Assembly: GCF_000482245.1 (NCBI RefSeq)
Contig: NZ_AWNH01000112.1
Location: 1 to 64,000, forward strand
Direction of reading: 5' to 3'
Length of the DNA stretch: 64,000 bases
Source: Leptolyngbya sp. Heron Island J
Lineage (GTDB): Bacteria > Cyanobacteriota > Cyanobacteriia > Phormidesmidales > Phormidesmidaceae
Every line of letters begins with the position of its first letter. Within the stretch, counting starts at the first letter, position 1. The notes under the pieces are model-generated. The model ran no database searches, was not told the DNA's origin, and saw nothing but the letters and a program-made list of their open reading frames with translations. The position numbers were made by a program, and so were the translations under genes. Shown here piece by piece: positions 34,228 through 42,855 of this stretch.

Positions 34228-35880
34228 ATGAAAACACAACGCAAAGACTATGACCTAATCTTGATCGGTTCTGGTATCGGTGCCTTAACCGTTGCTAGCT
34301 TGATGGCCCAGTTGCGCAACAAACGTGTACTAATTCTGGAGCGTCACTTTGTTGCCGGTGGGTTTACCCATACATTTCAGCGTAAAGGTTTCCACTGGGA
34401 CCCAGGACTGCACTATGTAGGGCAAATGGAAGCGGGTTCTAGCGTCCGTCATCTGTTTGATCTGGTCACCAACCAACAAGTACTGTGGCAAAAGATGCCA
34501 GAACCCTTTGAAAAGTTTGTCTATCCAGGCTTAAGTTTTGACCTTTATGGCGATCCTCAGCGGTTTCAAGCTGATTTAATCGAACGCTTTCCAGATGAAT
34601 CCCAGGCCATTCGTCAGTACTTTAAGGATCTTTCCAAGGCAGCTGCAGCATTGTTCCTGGATGCAGCAAGAAACAACAGTGCTTTTCTGTTTAAAGTTGT
34701 AGGTGCAGTTGCAAAACTTTGGCATGGCACCAGTTTAGATCTGACAACCCAGGACTATTTAGATCAACACTTTCAATCTCCTGAACTGAAAGCGTTGTTA
34801 GTCTCACAGTGGTTAGACCACGGACTGCCACCGGCAGACAGTCCCTTTGCCCTCCATGCCACCATTGTTAGCCACTATCTAGATGGAGGCTATTACTCTG
34901 TAGGCGGATCTGGCACCATTGCCAAAAGTGTACAGCAGGTAGTGGAAGCTAAAGGCGGTCAAGTCTTGGTGAGCCGAGAAGTGACTGAAATTCTGCTCGA
35001 TGATGGCCAGGCTGCTGGGGTACGGGTGCGTAATTTGCAGGCTAAAGAAGAGACCTTTGAAGACTATTATGCCCCTGTAGTAGTTTCCAACGCGGGTGCT
35101 TATAACACTTACCTTAAGTTTATTCCAGATAGCTATCCCATCCCATTCCGAGAATCTCTGCAACAGTTTGTAGACACTCACCCACCCACCACGGGTGTGT
35201 CTGTATTCATTGGTTTCAAAGATGATCCACGGCAGCTGGGCTTCAAAGGTGAAAACCACTGGATTTACAACACTTTTGATCACCAGGATGTAGAACGACA
35301 AAAAAGTCGCTGGGTTTATGCGGGCAAGCCACTTCAGATCTACCTGTCATTTCCATCCCTAAAAAATCCCCATGCTAAAAAACATACAGCTGAATTGAAC
35401 GTGGCTGCTGATTACAATAGCTTTGTTTTCTGGCGCGATCAGGCGTGGCTACATCGCGACAAAGATTACAGCGCTCTCAAGCAGCGTATTCAAAACGTTT
35501 TGCTGGAGATGGTTGAAGAACACTATCCAGGTTTCTCAGATTTAGTGGACTACTGCGAAGTCTCCACCCCTCTGACCAATGAACATTTCACAGCGCATCC
35601 TAAAGGTGGGATATATGGATTACCCATGTATGCAGAACGATTTGCAGCTAAGAATCGGGGCTGGACTAAAATCAAAACACCAGTGCCAGGTCTATATATG
35701 ACTGGCAGTGATGTTTATGTCATGGGTATTGTTGGTGCGATGATGGGAGCAGTTTTGACGACAAGTCACTTGCCTGACGGGGTGTCTATACCTCAGGTAT
35801 TTTCGACTGCAGCCAAGGCTCAAGATAGTGGGAAGCAAGACTTGTCAAAGTCATCTCATGCAGTACGCTTAGCAGGTTGA
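34228..35880 (+). CDS. FAD-dependent oxidoreductase, retinol-saturase/CrtISO-like
   Basis: 550 residues from ATG 34228 (MKTQRKDYDLILIGSGIGAL); four more codons are possible. An N-terminal FAD dinucleotide fold (DLILIGSGIGALTVASLMAQ, VLILERHFVAGGFTHTFQRK) is followed by GFHWDPGLHYVGQM. The C-terminal FAD contact region is PGLYMTGSDVYVMGIVGAMM. The family includes phytoene desaturases, carotene isomerase CrtISO and animal retinol saturase (RetSat); the GLHYVG and SDV features fit RetSat-like proteins. The substrate is probably a polyene or lipid. Regulation by the divergent TetR is likely. Confidence 0.8.
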   Translation: MKTQRKDYDLILIGSGIGALTVASLMAQLRNKRVLILERHFVAGGFTHTFQRKGFHWDPGLHYVGQMEAGSSVRHLFDLVTNQQVLWQKMPEPFEKFVYPGLSFDLYGDPQRFQADLIERFPDESQAIRQYFKDLSKAAAALFLDAARNNSAFLFKVVGAVAKLWHGTSLDLTTQDYLDQHFQSPELKALLVSQWLDHGLPPADSPFALHATIVSHYLDGGYYSVGGSGTIAKSVQQVVEAKGGQVLVSREVTEILLDDGQAAGVRVRNLQAKEETFEDYYAPVVVSNAGAYNTYLKFIPDSYPIPFRESLQQFVDTHPPTTGVSVFIGFKDDPRQLGFKGENHWIYNTFDHQDVERQKSRWVYAGKPLQIYLSFPSLKNPHAKKHTAELNVAADYNSFVFWRDQAWLHRDKDYSALKQRIQNVLLEMVEEHYPGFSDLVDYCEVSTPLTNEHFTAHPKGGIYGLPMYAERFAAKNRGWTKIKTPVPGLYMTGSDVYVMGIVGAMMGAVLTTSHLPDGVSIPQVFSTAAKAQDSGKQDLSKSSHAVRLAG

Positions 35881-35979
35881 AGTAATCGATCTGGCACCCG
35901 GTGAAGCGGCATCGGGTGCAAGCATATTATGGTGAGATGGGACGTTTTGTTGAAGCAAAATGCCAAAAGTGGTCTTTAG

Positions 35980-36963
35980 CTACCCATACTGCCCAAATCC
36001 AGTTAATGGATGGGTCGCATCCCAAAACAGCGCTTGTTCTCCTGCCTGTTGCAAGATCACTTGAGACCCTGCTGTTATCTTGCCAACAGCCTTACAGGTG
36101 ACTCCATAGGGTTGAAACAGCTTTTTTACCTGCGCAAGATGTTCAGGAGGTACACTGAAAATAAAGCCGAAACTGGGAAAACTCGTGAGCCATTTTTCCC
36201 AAGTAACCTCAGGTGGATGAGGTACTAAATCTAGGCTCAAGGTAGCCCCCACGCCGGATGCTTCAGCCAGCATAAGTAGGGTGCCGACCAGGCCTCCCAT
36301 GCTGATATCCTTGCCTGCGGTGCATAACCCAATGTTGGCAAGCTGGGGTAGTAAGCCTATTTGTTGTTGCAACATCATCGGTTCAGCCGTTGTTGCCGCA
36401 TTCCAAAATGGATAGTCTCCATAGTAGCTCCCTGCCATATTCACAACCATGACCAAATCATCACCGGGCTGGGCGTCAAAACTGGTAATCAGCTGCTGGG
36501 CTCGACCCAAGATGGCAACGGCAAGGCCATCGTAGGGGCTATGACAGTTGGTATGGCCGCCAACAATCGGTACATTATAAGCACGAGCCGCTGCCTGCAT
36601 TCCTTGCCATAAGGGAGTATTAGAAGTAACCGATTGACTCCAAAGCGTATCAACTACGGCGATGGGAGTTCCTCCCATGGAGGCGATATCGGAAATGTTG
36701 ACCATAATGGCACACCAGCCAGCAAACCAGGGATCTTGAGTCACCAGCTGGGGCCAAAGTCCTTCTGCTGCTAGTAGGAGATAGCCATCACCATCAGGAA
36801 TGGCCGCACAGTCATCTCCCAGGCGAATAGATTCTCCTGAGGCAGTTTGAACGTATTGTCCAATGGCTGTGGCAGCGGTTTGAATGTCTTGTTTGTTGAG
36901 GATGCTGACAGATTTCTGGAGAGTATTGACGAGGTCAGATAGGTGATTGTTTTTTGGGTTCAC
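35980..36963 (-). CDS. nitF: AIR-synthase-related protein of the Nit1C cluster (Sll0787-like)
   Basis: 327 residues from the GTG at 36963; a TTG at 36996 would overlap the previous gene by 17 bases. PurM-like ATP-binding fold: the N-domain (IRLGDDCAAIPDGDGYLLLA, MVNISDIASMGGTPIAVVDT) and C-domain (KDISMGGLVGTLLMLAEASG) align with AIR synthase/HypE/SelD-type kinases. Proteins of this kind form phosphoester or amidine intermediates. It is the last gene of the minus-strand Nit1 unit. Its individual role in cyanide or nitrile assimilation is not established. Confidence 0.82.
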   Translation of the reverse strand: MNPKNNHLSDLVNTLQKSVSILNKQDIQTAATAIGQYVQTASGESIRLGDDCAAIPDGDGYLLLAAEGLWPQLVTQDPWFAGWCAIMVNISDIASMGGTPIAVVDTLWSQSVTSNTPLWQGMQAAARAYNVPIVGGHTNCHSPYDGLAVAILGRAQQLITSFDAQPGDDLVMVVNMAGSYYGDYPFWNAATTAEPMMLQQQIGLLPQLANIGLCTAGKDISMGGLVGTLLMLAEASGVGATLSLDLVPHPPEVTWEKWLTSFPSFGFIFSVPPEHLAQVKKLFQPYGVTCKAVGKITAGSQVILQQAGEQALFWDATHPLTGFGQYG

Positions 36964-36979
36964 TACTGCATGTCTGTTC

Positions 36980-37492
36980 CTAAGCAACCTGTTCAATGGG
37001 CAATGCCGGACGAGGTTGATCCGTTGCTGGATAATGCTCTAAGTCAGCTTCCATTAAATGGTGAGGGTGGCCCAGAATTTCAATCTCTTCCAGGCTGTGC
37101 CAGTGCAGACGGGTGAAGAAACGAACGTTTTGCAGTTGGACGGTGGCCAAGAAGCGATCGCAACCCCAGGTATTCGCCGTGGTCACTGCTTTTTGAATCA
37201 ACCCTTTACCAATGCGGCCCACCCGGCGAAAGTCTGGATGTACCCCCAAGCGTCCACCGTACCAAAGGCGAGGCTGTTCTTCATAAATGCGTACAACCCC
37301 AACCACCTGGTCAGGCTGGTCAGGCGTATGGGCAATGGCCACAATTGGGTACGACGTACTGTCGATGGAATCACGGTCATGGCCCTGAAATAATCCCTGT
37401 TCCTCACAGAAAATCTGTTGCCGCAGATTGAAATACTCAGCAACATCAGGTTTAGACAGAGCAAGCTGAAAACTATAAGTACGTTTTTTCAT
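36980..37492 (-). CDS. nitE: GNAT-family N-acetyltransferase of the Nit1C cluster (Sll0786-like)
   Basis: 170 residues. A GNAT domain with the acetyl-CoA loop RLGVHPDFRRVGRIGKGLIQ (Q/R-x2-G-x-G/A type) and the preceding strand VVGVVRIYEE. The family is called the MSMEG_0567/Sll0786 nitrogen-starvation acetyltransferase. Its acceptor is unknown. It abuts the AIR-synthase-like gene downstream. A GC-rich inverted repeat separates it from the radical SAM gene upstream, which may modulate transcript levels. Confidence 0.85.
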   Translation of the reverse strand: MKKRTYSFQLALSKPDVAEYFNLRQQIFCEEQGLFQGHDRDSIDSTSYPIVAIAHTPDQPDQVVGVVRIYEEQPRLWYGGRLGVHPDFRRVGRIGKGLIQKAVTTANTWGCDRFLATVQLQNVRFFTRLHWHSLEEIEILGHPHHLMEADLEHYPATDQPRPALPIEQVA

Positions 37493-37539
37493 ATCTTAGG
37501 ACCCAAAATCAAATGCAAAACATCAAGCTAGAATCGATA

Positions 37540-37636
37540 CCCCATCCCCTCCTGGGAGGGGCTTCGGGGTGGGTTGACCGTTAGCGCTAGTGATTGAGAC
37601 CCACCCCGTCGGGGGCACCCCTCCTGGGAGGGGATT
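37540..37636. repeat. GC-rich imperfect inverted repeat inside the Nit1 unit
   Basis: The left arm (37540-37574, with CATCCCCTCCTGGGAGGGG and CGGGGTGGGT) and the right arm (37599-37636, with ACCCACCCCG and CACCCCTCCTGGGAGGGG) fold on each other. Each also contains its own palindrome CCTCCTGGGAGG. It lies in the 190-base gap between the GNAT and radical SAM genes and looks like a REP/MITE-type dispersed repeat. In RNA it would form a very stable stem. Confidence 0.65.
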
Positions 37637-37681
37637 GAATTGAATACCTAAATGAAACTCTGTAATGAAACTCTGTTTCTC

Positions 37682-38764
37682 TTAACTCTCAAACAAAGAC
37701 AGTGCTGAGCAGGCTCCACACTTAGCGCAACCCGCTTTCATCTCACTGGACAACAAATTTGCCTGCTTAAGCATCTGGCCAATGCCCTGATACAGGTCAT
37801 ACATAAACTCACTGCTGGGGGGCTGATGCTCCGCTAACGGTGTTCCGCCAATGGGTACAAAGGGAACCACAAACGGATATACACCAATATCAATCAGTCG
37901 CTGACTGACGTCCAGTAATGTCTCTTTGCTATCCCCCAGCCCTGCTAATAAATAGGTGCTGACCTGGCCATGACCAAAGATATTGATTGCTGCTTCAAAG
38001 GCCTTAAAGTAGTAAGAGACAGGTACTTTGGCTTTACCTGGCATAATCCTGGCGCGTACCTCAGGATCAGCCGCTTCTAGATGCATACCTAAACTGTCGA
38101 TACCTGCAGTCCGCATCCGCTCAAACCAGGCAAAATCATTGGGCGGTTCGCATTGAGCCTGAATCGGAAGATTCACGCGGGCACGAATAGCCTGGGCGCA
38201 TTCGGTTAAATAAGCAGCACCACGATCGGTCGTATTCGGTGTACCTGTGGTCATAATCATATTCTCCACCCCGTCCAAACGGACAGCGGCTTCGGCCACC
38301 TCTGCCAGTTGCTCTGGTGTTTTTTTGGCAATGGTGCGATCGGCTGCTAACGATTCACCAATGGCGCAAAACTGACAGGCTGTTTTGCGATTCTCGTAAC
38401 GAATGCAGGTTTGGAGAACTGTTGTGGCCAACACATTGCGGCTATGGAGCAGGGCAATCTTCCAGTAGGGAATGCCATCGGCGGTTTGAAGATCATAAAA
38501 CCGAGGTTTTTCTGGAAAATCTAACTCGGTAATCACTTGATCACCTTTGGTGAGAACAGAGTGGCCTGCCTCATAATCAATACTATAGGGTGACTGGGCG
38601 GCTCCATCGGTGTAGACCGGTACCATAAATGTGGTATCACCCAGGGTGACTGCCTTATGATCCGATGGACCGGCTCCCCCCTTGCGACCTGACGCACCAA
38701 CGGTATCGGTGACCAAGTTAAGGCCCTTGGTCTGAAGCTCGGTAATCACCTGCTGTGGGTTCAT
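37682..38764 (-). CDS. nitD: Radical SAM protein of the Nit1C cluster (MSMEG_0568/Sll0785-like)
   Basis: 360 residues. A radical SAM barrel with an unusual cluster motif: the Cys spacing is C-x9-C-x2-C (TCIRYENRKTACQFCAIG) instead of C-x3-C-x2-C. MTTGTPNTTDRG and IQAQCEPPNDF follow the SAM-binding order. The C-terminus carries a second C-x2-C-x2-C (GCAKCGACS), likely an auxiliary iron-sulfur site. It resembles biotin-synthase/lipoyl-synthase-like members in its barrel. The reaction is unknown; family members sit with the Nit1 nitrilase. Confidence 0.85.
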   Translation of the reverse strand: MNPQQVITELQTKGLNLVTDTVGASGRKGGAGPSDHKAVTLGDTTFMVPVYTDGAAQSPYSIDYEAGHSVLTKGDQVITELDFPEKPRFYDLQTADGIPYWKIALLHSRNVLATTVLQTCIRYENRKTACQFCAIGESLAADRTIAKKTPEQLAEVAEAAVRLDGVENMIMTTGTPNTTDRGAAYLTECAQAIRARVNLPIQAQCEPPNDFAWFERMRTAGIDSLGMHLEAADPEVRARIMPGKAKVPVSYYFKAFEAAINIFGHGQVSTYLLAGLGDSKETLLDVSQRLIDIGVYPFVVPFVPIGGTPLAEHQPPSSEFMYDLYQGIGQMLKQANLLSSEMKAGCAKCGACSALSLFES

Positions 38765-38850
38765 GGTCTGGAAAAAAGAGTATCTAAATTAAGTGATCTA
38801 AGCTGTGTGGATAGGCCTTACCTATCCTCCATCATCCTATGTTTCCTTGG

Positions 38851-39855
38851 CTACTCAGGTAAAGCGTCTGGGGTGGCTATTGCTTCTGGTGCAGTATAGG
38901 AAACAGTTTCAGCTGAAGCAGTGTTTTCTGAAGAAATAACAGAATAAGCGGATTTATTGACTGAAAGTTGCAATAAATCAGGACGGGAATAATGGCCAAC
39001 TGAGTCCATCATACGTTTACGTTTGGTGATCAAGGAGAAATCTAGGGTTGCGATCGCAATTCCTTCCCCTTCCCGAATTGGTTCACACAGCGGCACCCCT
39101 TCCGGGCTAATAATCGTGGTATAACAGCCACCGCGCAACACCTTCTCCAACCCCTCACTCGGAGCAATCTCACTCACCTGGTCAGGCGTCAACCAACCCG
39201 TAGCATTAACCACAAAACATCCAGACTCCAGCGCATGGTGGCGCAGCGTCACCTCGGTCTGGTCTGCAAAAATCTCCCCAACCATGGACCCAGGAAACTG
39301 AGCACAGTGAATCTGCTCGTGCTCAGCCATCAGGCTATATCGCGCCAATGGATTGTAATGCTCCCAGCAAGCCAGGGCTCCTACCCGACCCACCGCCGTA
39401 TCACATACCTTGAACCCGGAACCATCCCCCTGGCCCCAAACCATCCGCTCGTGGTAAGTGGGCGTAACTTTTCGCCGCTTCAGCAAACATGAACCGTCCG
39501 CATCAAAAATCAGCTGAGTATTATACAGCGACCCTTTATCCCGCTCATTTACACCCAAAACAACAACCATGCCATGGTTCCGTGCCGCCCGACTAACCGC
39601 TTCAGTCACCGGCCCAGGAACTTCCACCGCTTCCTCGTAGAGCTTCATATGCTCTTTGCCCATCAGTACAGGGGGCAAAACAAATGAGAAGTAAGGATAG
39701 TAGGGGACAAAAGTTTCTGGAAAGACAATCAGCTCAGCACCTTCAACAGCTGCATCATCAATGGCTTTCAAGACCTTTTCCAACGTACCTTCGCAGCTGT
39801 GCAATACAGGTGAAATCTGTACGGCAGCTGCCCTTACGGTTCGAGAATAGTCCAT
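38851..39855 (-). CDS. nitC: Nit1-type nitrilase
   Basis: 334 residues from ATG 39855 ([20 protein letters not shown]). GGGGGAG lies nine bases before it, which favours it over the ATG six codons upstream. The catalytic triad is complete: Glu in [17 protein letters not shown], Lys in [20 protein letters not shown], and Cys in [16 protein letters not shown]. It hydrolyses a nitrile to the acid and ammonia. The Nit1 branch is tied to the conserved Nit1C cluster and, in some proteobacteria, is needed to use cyanide as nitrogen source. The C-terminal Ala/Glu-rich tail after about residue 300 is variable in the family. Confidence 0.92.
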   Translation of the reverse strand: MDYSRTVRAAAVQISPVLHSCEGTLEKVLKAIDDAAVEGAELIVFPETFVPYYPYFSFVLPPVLMGKEHMKLYEEAVEVPGPVTEAVSRAARNHGMVVVLGVNERDKGSLYNTQLIFDADGSCLLKRRKVTPTYHERMVWGQGDGSGFKVCDTAVGRVGALACWEHYNPLARYSLMAEHEQIHCAQFPGSMVGEIFADQTEVTLRHHALESGCFVVNATGWLTPDQVSEIAPSEGLEKVLRGGCYTTIISPEGVPLCEPIREGEGIAIATLDFSLITKRKRMMDSVGHYSRPDLLQLSVNKSAYSVISSENTASAETVSYTAPEAIATPDALPE

Positions 39856-39969
39856 AGATACTTTCTCCCCCATATGGTTGCTAAAATTCTGTCAAAACTA
39901 AAATTGGGAAGAGTGAGTTTTCTGAACAATCACTAGAGTTGCAATTATTCCTCACCCCTCTCCTAATTC

Positions 39970-40452
39970 TTACATTGTCCAGGTATCAAGAACAAATGCA
40001 CCTTCCTTACGATGCAGCAAAATAATGTCTAAAACATCCAATGGATTAATCGGTGTAATCCCAGGAATCAGAGAAGGTTCACCGTGACCGTATAACGCCT
40101 GCAGGGCAAACCGACAAGCATAGACTTTGCCGCCTTCTTCCATCACCTTGACCAGCTGATTATTCATCGCTAAGTGACCGGGAAACGCCTCATCCCCAAT
40201 CTTTGGAAAGCCACGCTGGACACCTAGAGTAACACCAGGACCATACAGTAAAACTGATGTTTCAAATCCCTTACGAATAAGACGAGTTGCCTGCAATAAG
40301 TTAACTAAACCAATAGAGCCTTCAAAGGCAACAGTATGAAATGCCACCAGGGCTTTTTCACCAGGTTCCGCTTGAACATCGGGAAATACTTTCTCTTCGT
40401 AATCAACGAAAAAATCACCCGCCTTATGAGCTGGGGTCGTTACTTCAGGCAT
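39970..40452 (-). CDS. nitB: Sll0783/MSMEG_0572-family nitrogen-starvation protein
   Basis: 160 residues. Conserved blocks: [60 protein letters not shown] and [20 protein letters not shown]. The fold looks like a DsrE/DsrF-type alpha/beta protein with one Cys in YACRFA. The Synechocystis homologue Sll0783 is strongly induced in nitrogen starvation and needed for PHB accumulation. It is the first gene of the minus-strand Nit1 unit. A canonical NtcA-activated promoter (40484-40525) lies about 30-70 bases upstream. Confidence 0.88.
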   Translation of the reverse strand: MPEVTTPAHKAGDFFVDYEEKVFPDVQAEPGEKALVAFHTVAFEGSIGLVNLLQATRLIRKGFETSVLLYGPGVTLGVQRGFPKIGDEAFPGHLAMNNQLVKVMEEGGKVYACRFALQALYGHGEPSLIPGITPINPLDVLDIILLHRKEGAFVLDTWTM

Positions 40453-40483
40453 CTAACGCCGCTCCCAATATGAATTTGTCAGC

Positions 40484-40525
40484 AGCTTAAAAGGTCTCAG
40501 CACTGATTCTCGTATCTGTTGTTAC
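40484..40525 (-). promoter_or_regulatory. NtcA-activated promoter of the Nit1 unit
   Basis: On the minus strand: GTA-N8-TAC (40525-40512), 22 bases, then TAAGCT (40489-40484) as TAN3T -10 box. This is the exact class II NtcA layout. The predicted start lies about 25 bases before the nitB ATG. Confidence 0.8.
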
Positions 40526-40705
40526 AAATTGGATAAGCCTGACAAATGAGACAGCCAAACCAATTTAATTCCCATGAGATATATTTCAAAAGGACAGTTA
40601 CCTGTTAAAAAGTGCAGGTTCATAGGTATCAATATAGCCTTCCGTGAGCCTTCAGACAATTGCCTGTATCTGAAGCCTGCCCATAAGCCGAGATTTCAGT
40701 GTTTG

Positions 40706-40747
40706 GTAGCGACTGCTACAGGTGATTATAGGTCTGATTTCTATGGT
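40706..40747 (+). promoter_or_regulatory. NtcA-activated promoter of the flavoprotein gene
   Basis: GTAGCGACTGCTAC (40706-40719) is GTA-N8-TAC, followed after 22 bases by TATGGT (40742-40747), a TAN3T -10 box. The predicted start is near 40754, about 30 bases before ATG 40783. It is divergent from the similar promoter at 40484-40525. Confidence 0.82.
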
Positions 40748-40782
40748 TGAACTGTCATCCATTGTTTTCTGGGATTGAGTCC

Positions 40783-42072
40783 ATGCGGGCACTTACGAGT
40801 TCACATTTCCCCGTCGCTATTGTCGGTGGAGGTCAAGCGGGCCTATCCATCAGCTACTGTCTAAAGCAGCGGGGCATTGATCACATCATTTTTGAAAAGA
40901 ATCAAATCGCCCACTCTTGGCGCTCAAAGCGATGGGATTCATTCTGTCTGGTAACCCCTAACTGGCAATGTATGCTGCCGGGCTATCCCTACTCTGGCCA
41001 TGATCCAGATGGCTTTATGCAACGGGATGAAATTGTTCAATATATTGAAGACTACGCCAAATCTTTTAAGCCTCTGATTAAAGAGGGGGTTACCGTTTCA
41101 AAAATAAGTAAGCCGGAAAACGTATTTGAAATCGAGACGTCTATTGGCCACTATATTGCTGATCAGGTTGTCGTCGCGACGGGTGGCTATCACACCCCGA
41201 AAATTCCTAGAATGTCTGAACGGCTGCCGTCCAGCATCACTCAGCTGCATTCTTCGGAATATAAGAATCCTGAGTCGTTGCCAGAGGGAGCTGTATTGGT
41301 GGTGGGTACAGGCCAGTCAGGCTGCCAGATCGCGGAAGATTTACATCTGGCGGGCAGACAGGTACACCTCTGTGTCGGTGGTGCGCCCCGTGCCCCTCGA
41401 AGATATCGGAATAAGGATGTGGTGGACTGGCTTGACCAGATGGGCTACTACGATTTGGCCATTGATGACCATCCTCAGAAAGCCTCTGTTCGCGTTAAAA
41501 CCAATCACTACGTTACTGGTCGCGACGGTGGTCGAGAGATCGATCTAAGACGATTTGCCCTGGAGGGGATGCGTCTCCATGGCAAACTCAACCATATTGA
41601 TGGGGCTCAGCTGGAATTTAATGATGATCTCAAGCACAATCTGGATCAGGCTGATGCTGTTGCTGAGAGCATTAAACAGACTATTGATAGCTACATTGAA
41701 AAGAACCATCTAGATGCGCCGTTAGACCCTCCATATCAAGCCGTTTGGCAGCCAGAAACTAGTCTACTTTCTTTGGATTTAGCCGCTGCGAACATCTCAG
41801 CGGTAATCTGGTCCACGGGTTACCACACGGATTTTAGCTGGATCGATATTCCGGTATTTGACGGCAAAGGCTACCCTGGCCACGAGCGTGGGGTCACTGC
41901 TAACCAGGGTCTGTATTTTCTAGGATTGCCCTGGCTGTATACCTGGGGCTCAGGCCGGTTTTCGGGAATTGCTCGTGATGCTAACTATCTGGCTGATTGT
42001 ATTGCTCTACAGAATAGAGTCCTACCGCGACAGCTGAGTCGCAATGTCAATCAAGTAGCCCTGGGATCATAG
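40783..42072 (+). CDS. nitH: Flavin-dependent oxidoreductase of the Nit1C cluster (MSMEG_0569-like)
   Basis: 429 residues from ATG 40783. A TTG at 40747 overlaps the predicted -10 box and is rejected. A class-B-flavin-monooxygenase-like fold: FAD motif VAIVGGGQAGLSISYCLKQR, IAHSWRSKRWDSFCLVTPNW, second dinucleotide motif VLVVGTGQSGCQIAEDL, and ATG motif VIWSTGYHTDF. It probably oxidises or hydroxylates a substrate using NAD(P)H. It is divergent from the rest of the Nit1 set but shares an NtcA-type promoter layout, so the six genes should respond together. Confidence 0.87.
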   Translation: MRALTSSHFPVAIVGGGQAGLSISYCLKQRGIDHIIFEKNQIAHSWRSKRWDSFCLVTPNWQCMLPGYPYSGHDPDGFMQRDEIVQYIEDYAKSFKPLIKEGVTVSKISKPENVFEIETSIGHYIADQVVVATGGYHTPKIPRMSERLPSSITQLHSSEYKNPESLPEGAVLVVGTGQSGCQIAEDLHLAGRQVHLCVGGAPRAPRRYRNKDVVDWLDQMGYYDLAIDDHPQKASVRVKTNHYVTGRDGGREIDLRRFALEGMRLHGKLNHIDGAQLEFNDDLKHNLDQADAVAESIKQTIDSYIEKNHLDAPLDPPYQAVWQPETSLLSLDLAAANISAVIWSTGYHTDFSWIDIPVFDGKGYPGHERGVTANQGLYFLGLPWLYTWGSGRFSGIARDANYLADCIALQNRVLPRQLSRNVNQVALGS

Positions 42073-42105
42073 TCTGTTGTTACTGGTTACCATTTTGACC
42101 ATGGA

Positions 42106-42119
42106 GTAGAAAGATATAC
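42106..42119 (+). promoter_or_regulatory. GTA-N8-TAC match before the TetR gene
   Basis: GTAGAAAGATATAC fits the NtcA consensus core. It is only 28 bases before the ATG and no TAN3T box sits at 20-24 bases, so it could be a repressor-type site or chance. Confidence 0.3.
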
Positions 42120-42147
42120 TATGTAGACTTGTCATCTTAAAGCTGTT

Positions 42148-42741
42148 ATGGCTAACCTCAAACGCACCCGTGAGGACATTTTGAAGTCGGTGGTTACTAC
42201 GGTTCATCGTCAGGGGCTAACGGCAACGGGGTTAAGCAAGTTATTTGAGGTTAGCGGTGCCTCTTCAGGTAGCTTTTATAACTATTTTCAGTCTAAGCAT
42301 GAGTTAGGGCATGCTCTGATCGACTTTGAATGGGCACAGCTGCAGGCCCATGTCTTAGAGCCTGCTTTTTCTCACAGTCAAGACCCTATCGAGCAGATTC
42401 TTTGGATGTTGGACCGTTTAGAGGAAAAACAGCTGAGGGAACCTAAGTGTGGCGGTTGCCTGCTGGGTAATTTGATCGTTGACCTGGTAGAGCAAGAACC
42501 CTCATTTCGCGATCATTTGATGCAGGTATTTAGTAAGTGGGAGGGTGCGATCGCACAAACACTGCGTCAGGCCAAACCCCAGCTCAAGACTGACATTGAT
42601 CTAGACCATTTAGCCGAACAAATCATTACCGCCATCGAAGGAGCGATGCTGATGGGCAAACTGCATCGCAGTGACATCCGCCTCCGGCGAGGTTTTAACC
42701 TGGCTCGACAGACCTTAAAGAGTGCTCTGATTGTCTACTGA
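42148..42741 (+). CDS. TetR-family transcriptional regulator
   Basis: 197 residues. The HTH (about 8-55, TREDILKSVVTTVHRQGLTA, SGASSGSFYNYFQSKHELGH) is followed by a C-terminal domain like the AcuR/TetR_C_16 type with CGGCLLGNLIVDLVEQEPSF, carrying two Cys (CGGC) that could sense electrophiles or redox. The usual targets of such regulators are neighbouring genes. Candidates are the NTF2-like and OsmC genes, whose promoters lie within 1.4 kb. It is convergent with the NTF2-like gene across a hairpin terminator. Confidence 0.85.
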   Translation: MANLKRTREDILKSVVTTVHRQGLTATGLSKLFEVSGASSGSFYNYFQSKHELGHALIDFEWAQLQAHVLEPAFSHSQDPIEQILWMLDRLEEKQLREPKCGGCLLGNLIVDLVEQEPSFRDHLMQVFSKWEGAIAQTLRQAKPQLKTDIDLDHLAEQIITAIEGAMLMGKLHRSDIRLRRGFNLARQTLKSALIVY

Positions 42742-42793
42742 GGATAAGAAAACGTAGGGCGATTCAATGCGGTATTGATGCCTTATACCGATA

Positions 42794-42821
42794 CTTAATC
42801 CCTTCCGAGGAGGGGATTAAG
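42794..42821. terminator. Bidirectional hairpin between convergent genes
   Basis: CTTAATCCC pairs with GGGGATTAAG (42794-42802 with 42812-42821). It lies between the TetR stop (42741) and the stop of the convergent NTF2-like gene (42856) and so can serve both. Confidence 0.6.
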
Positions 42822-42855
42822 CGTAAGAGATTTTTGTCTGGTCAGTCCAATTGCA

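Noticed and set aside
37540-37636. CRISPR array
   Set aside because: Only two inverted, not direct, repeat arms and no spacers; no cas genes in the window.
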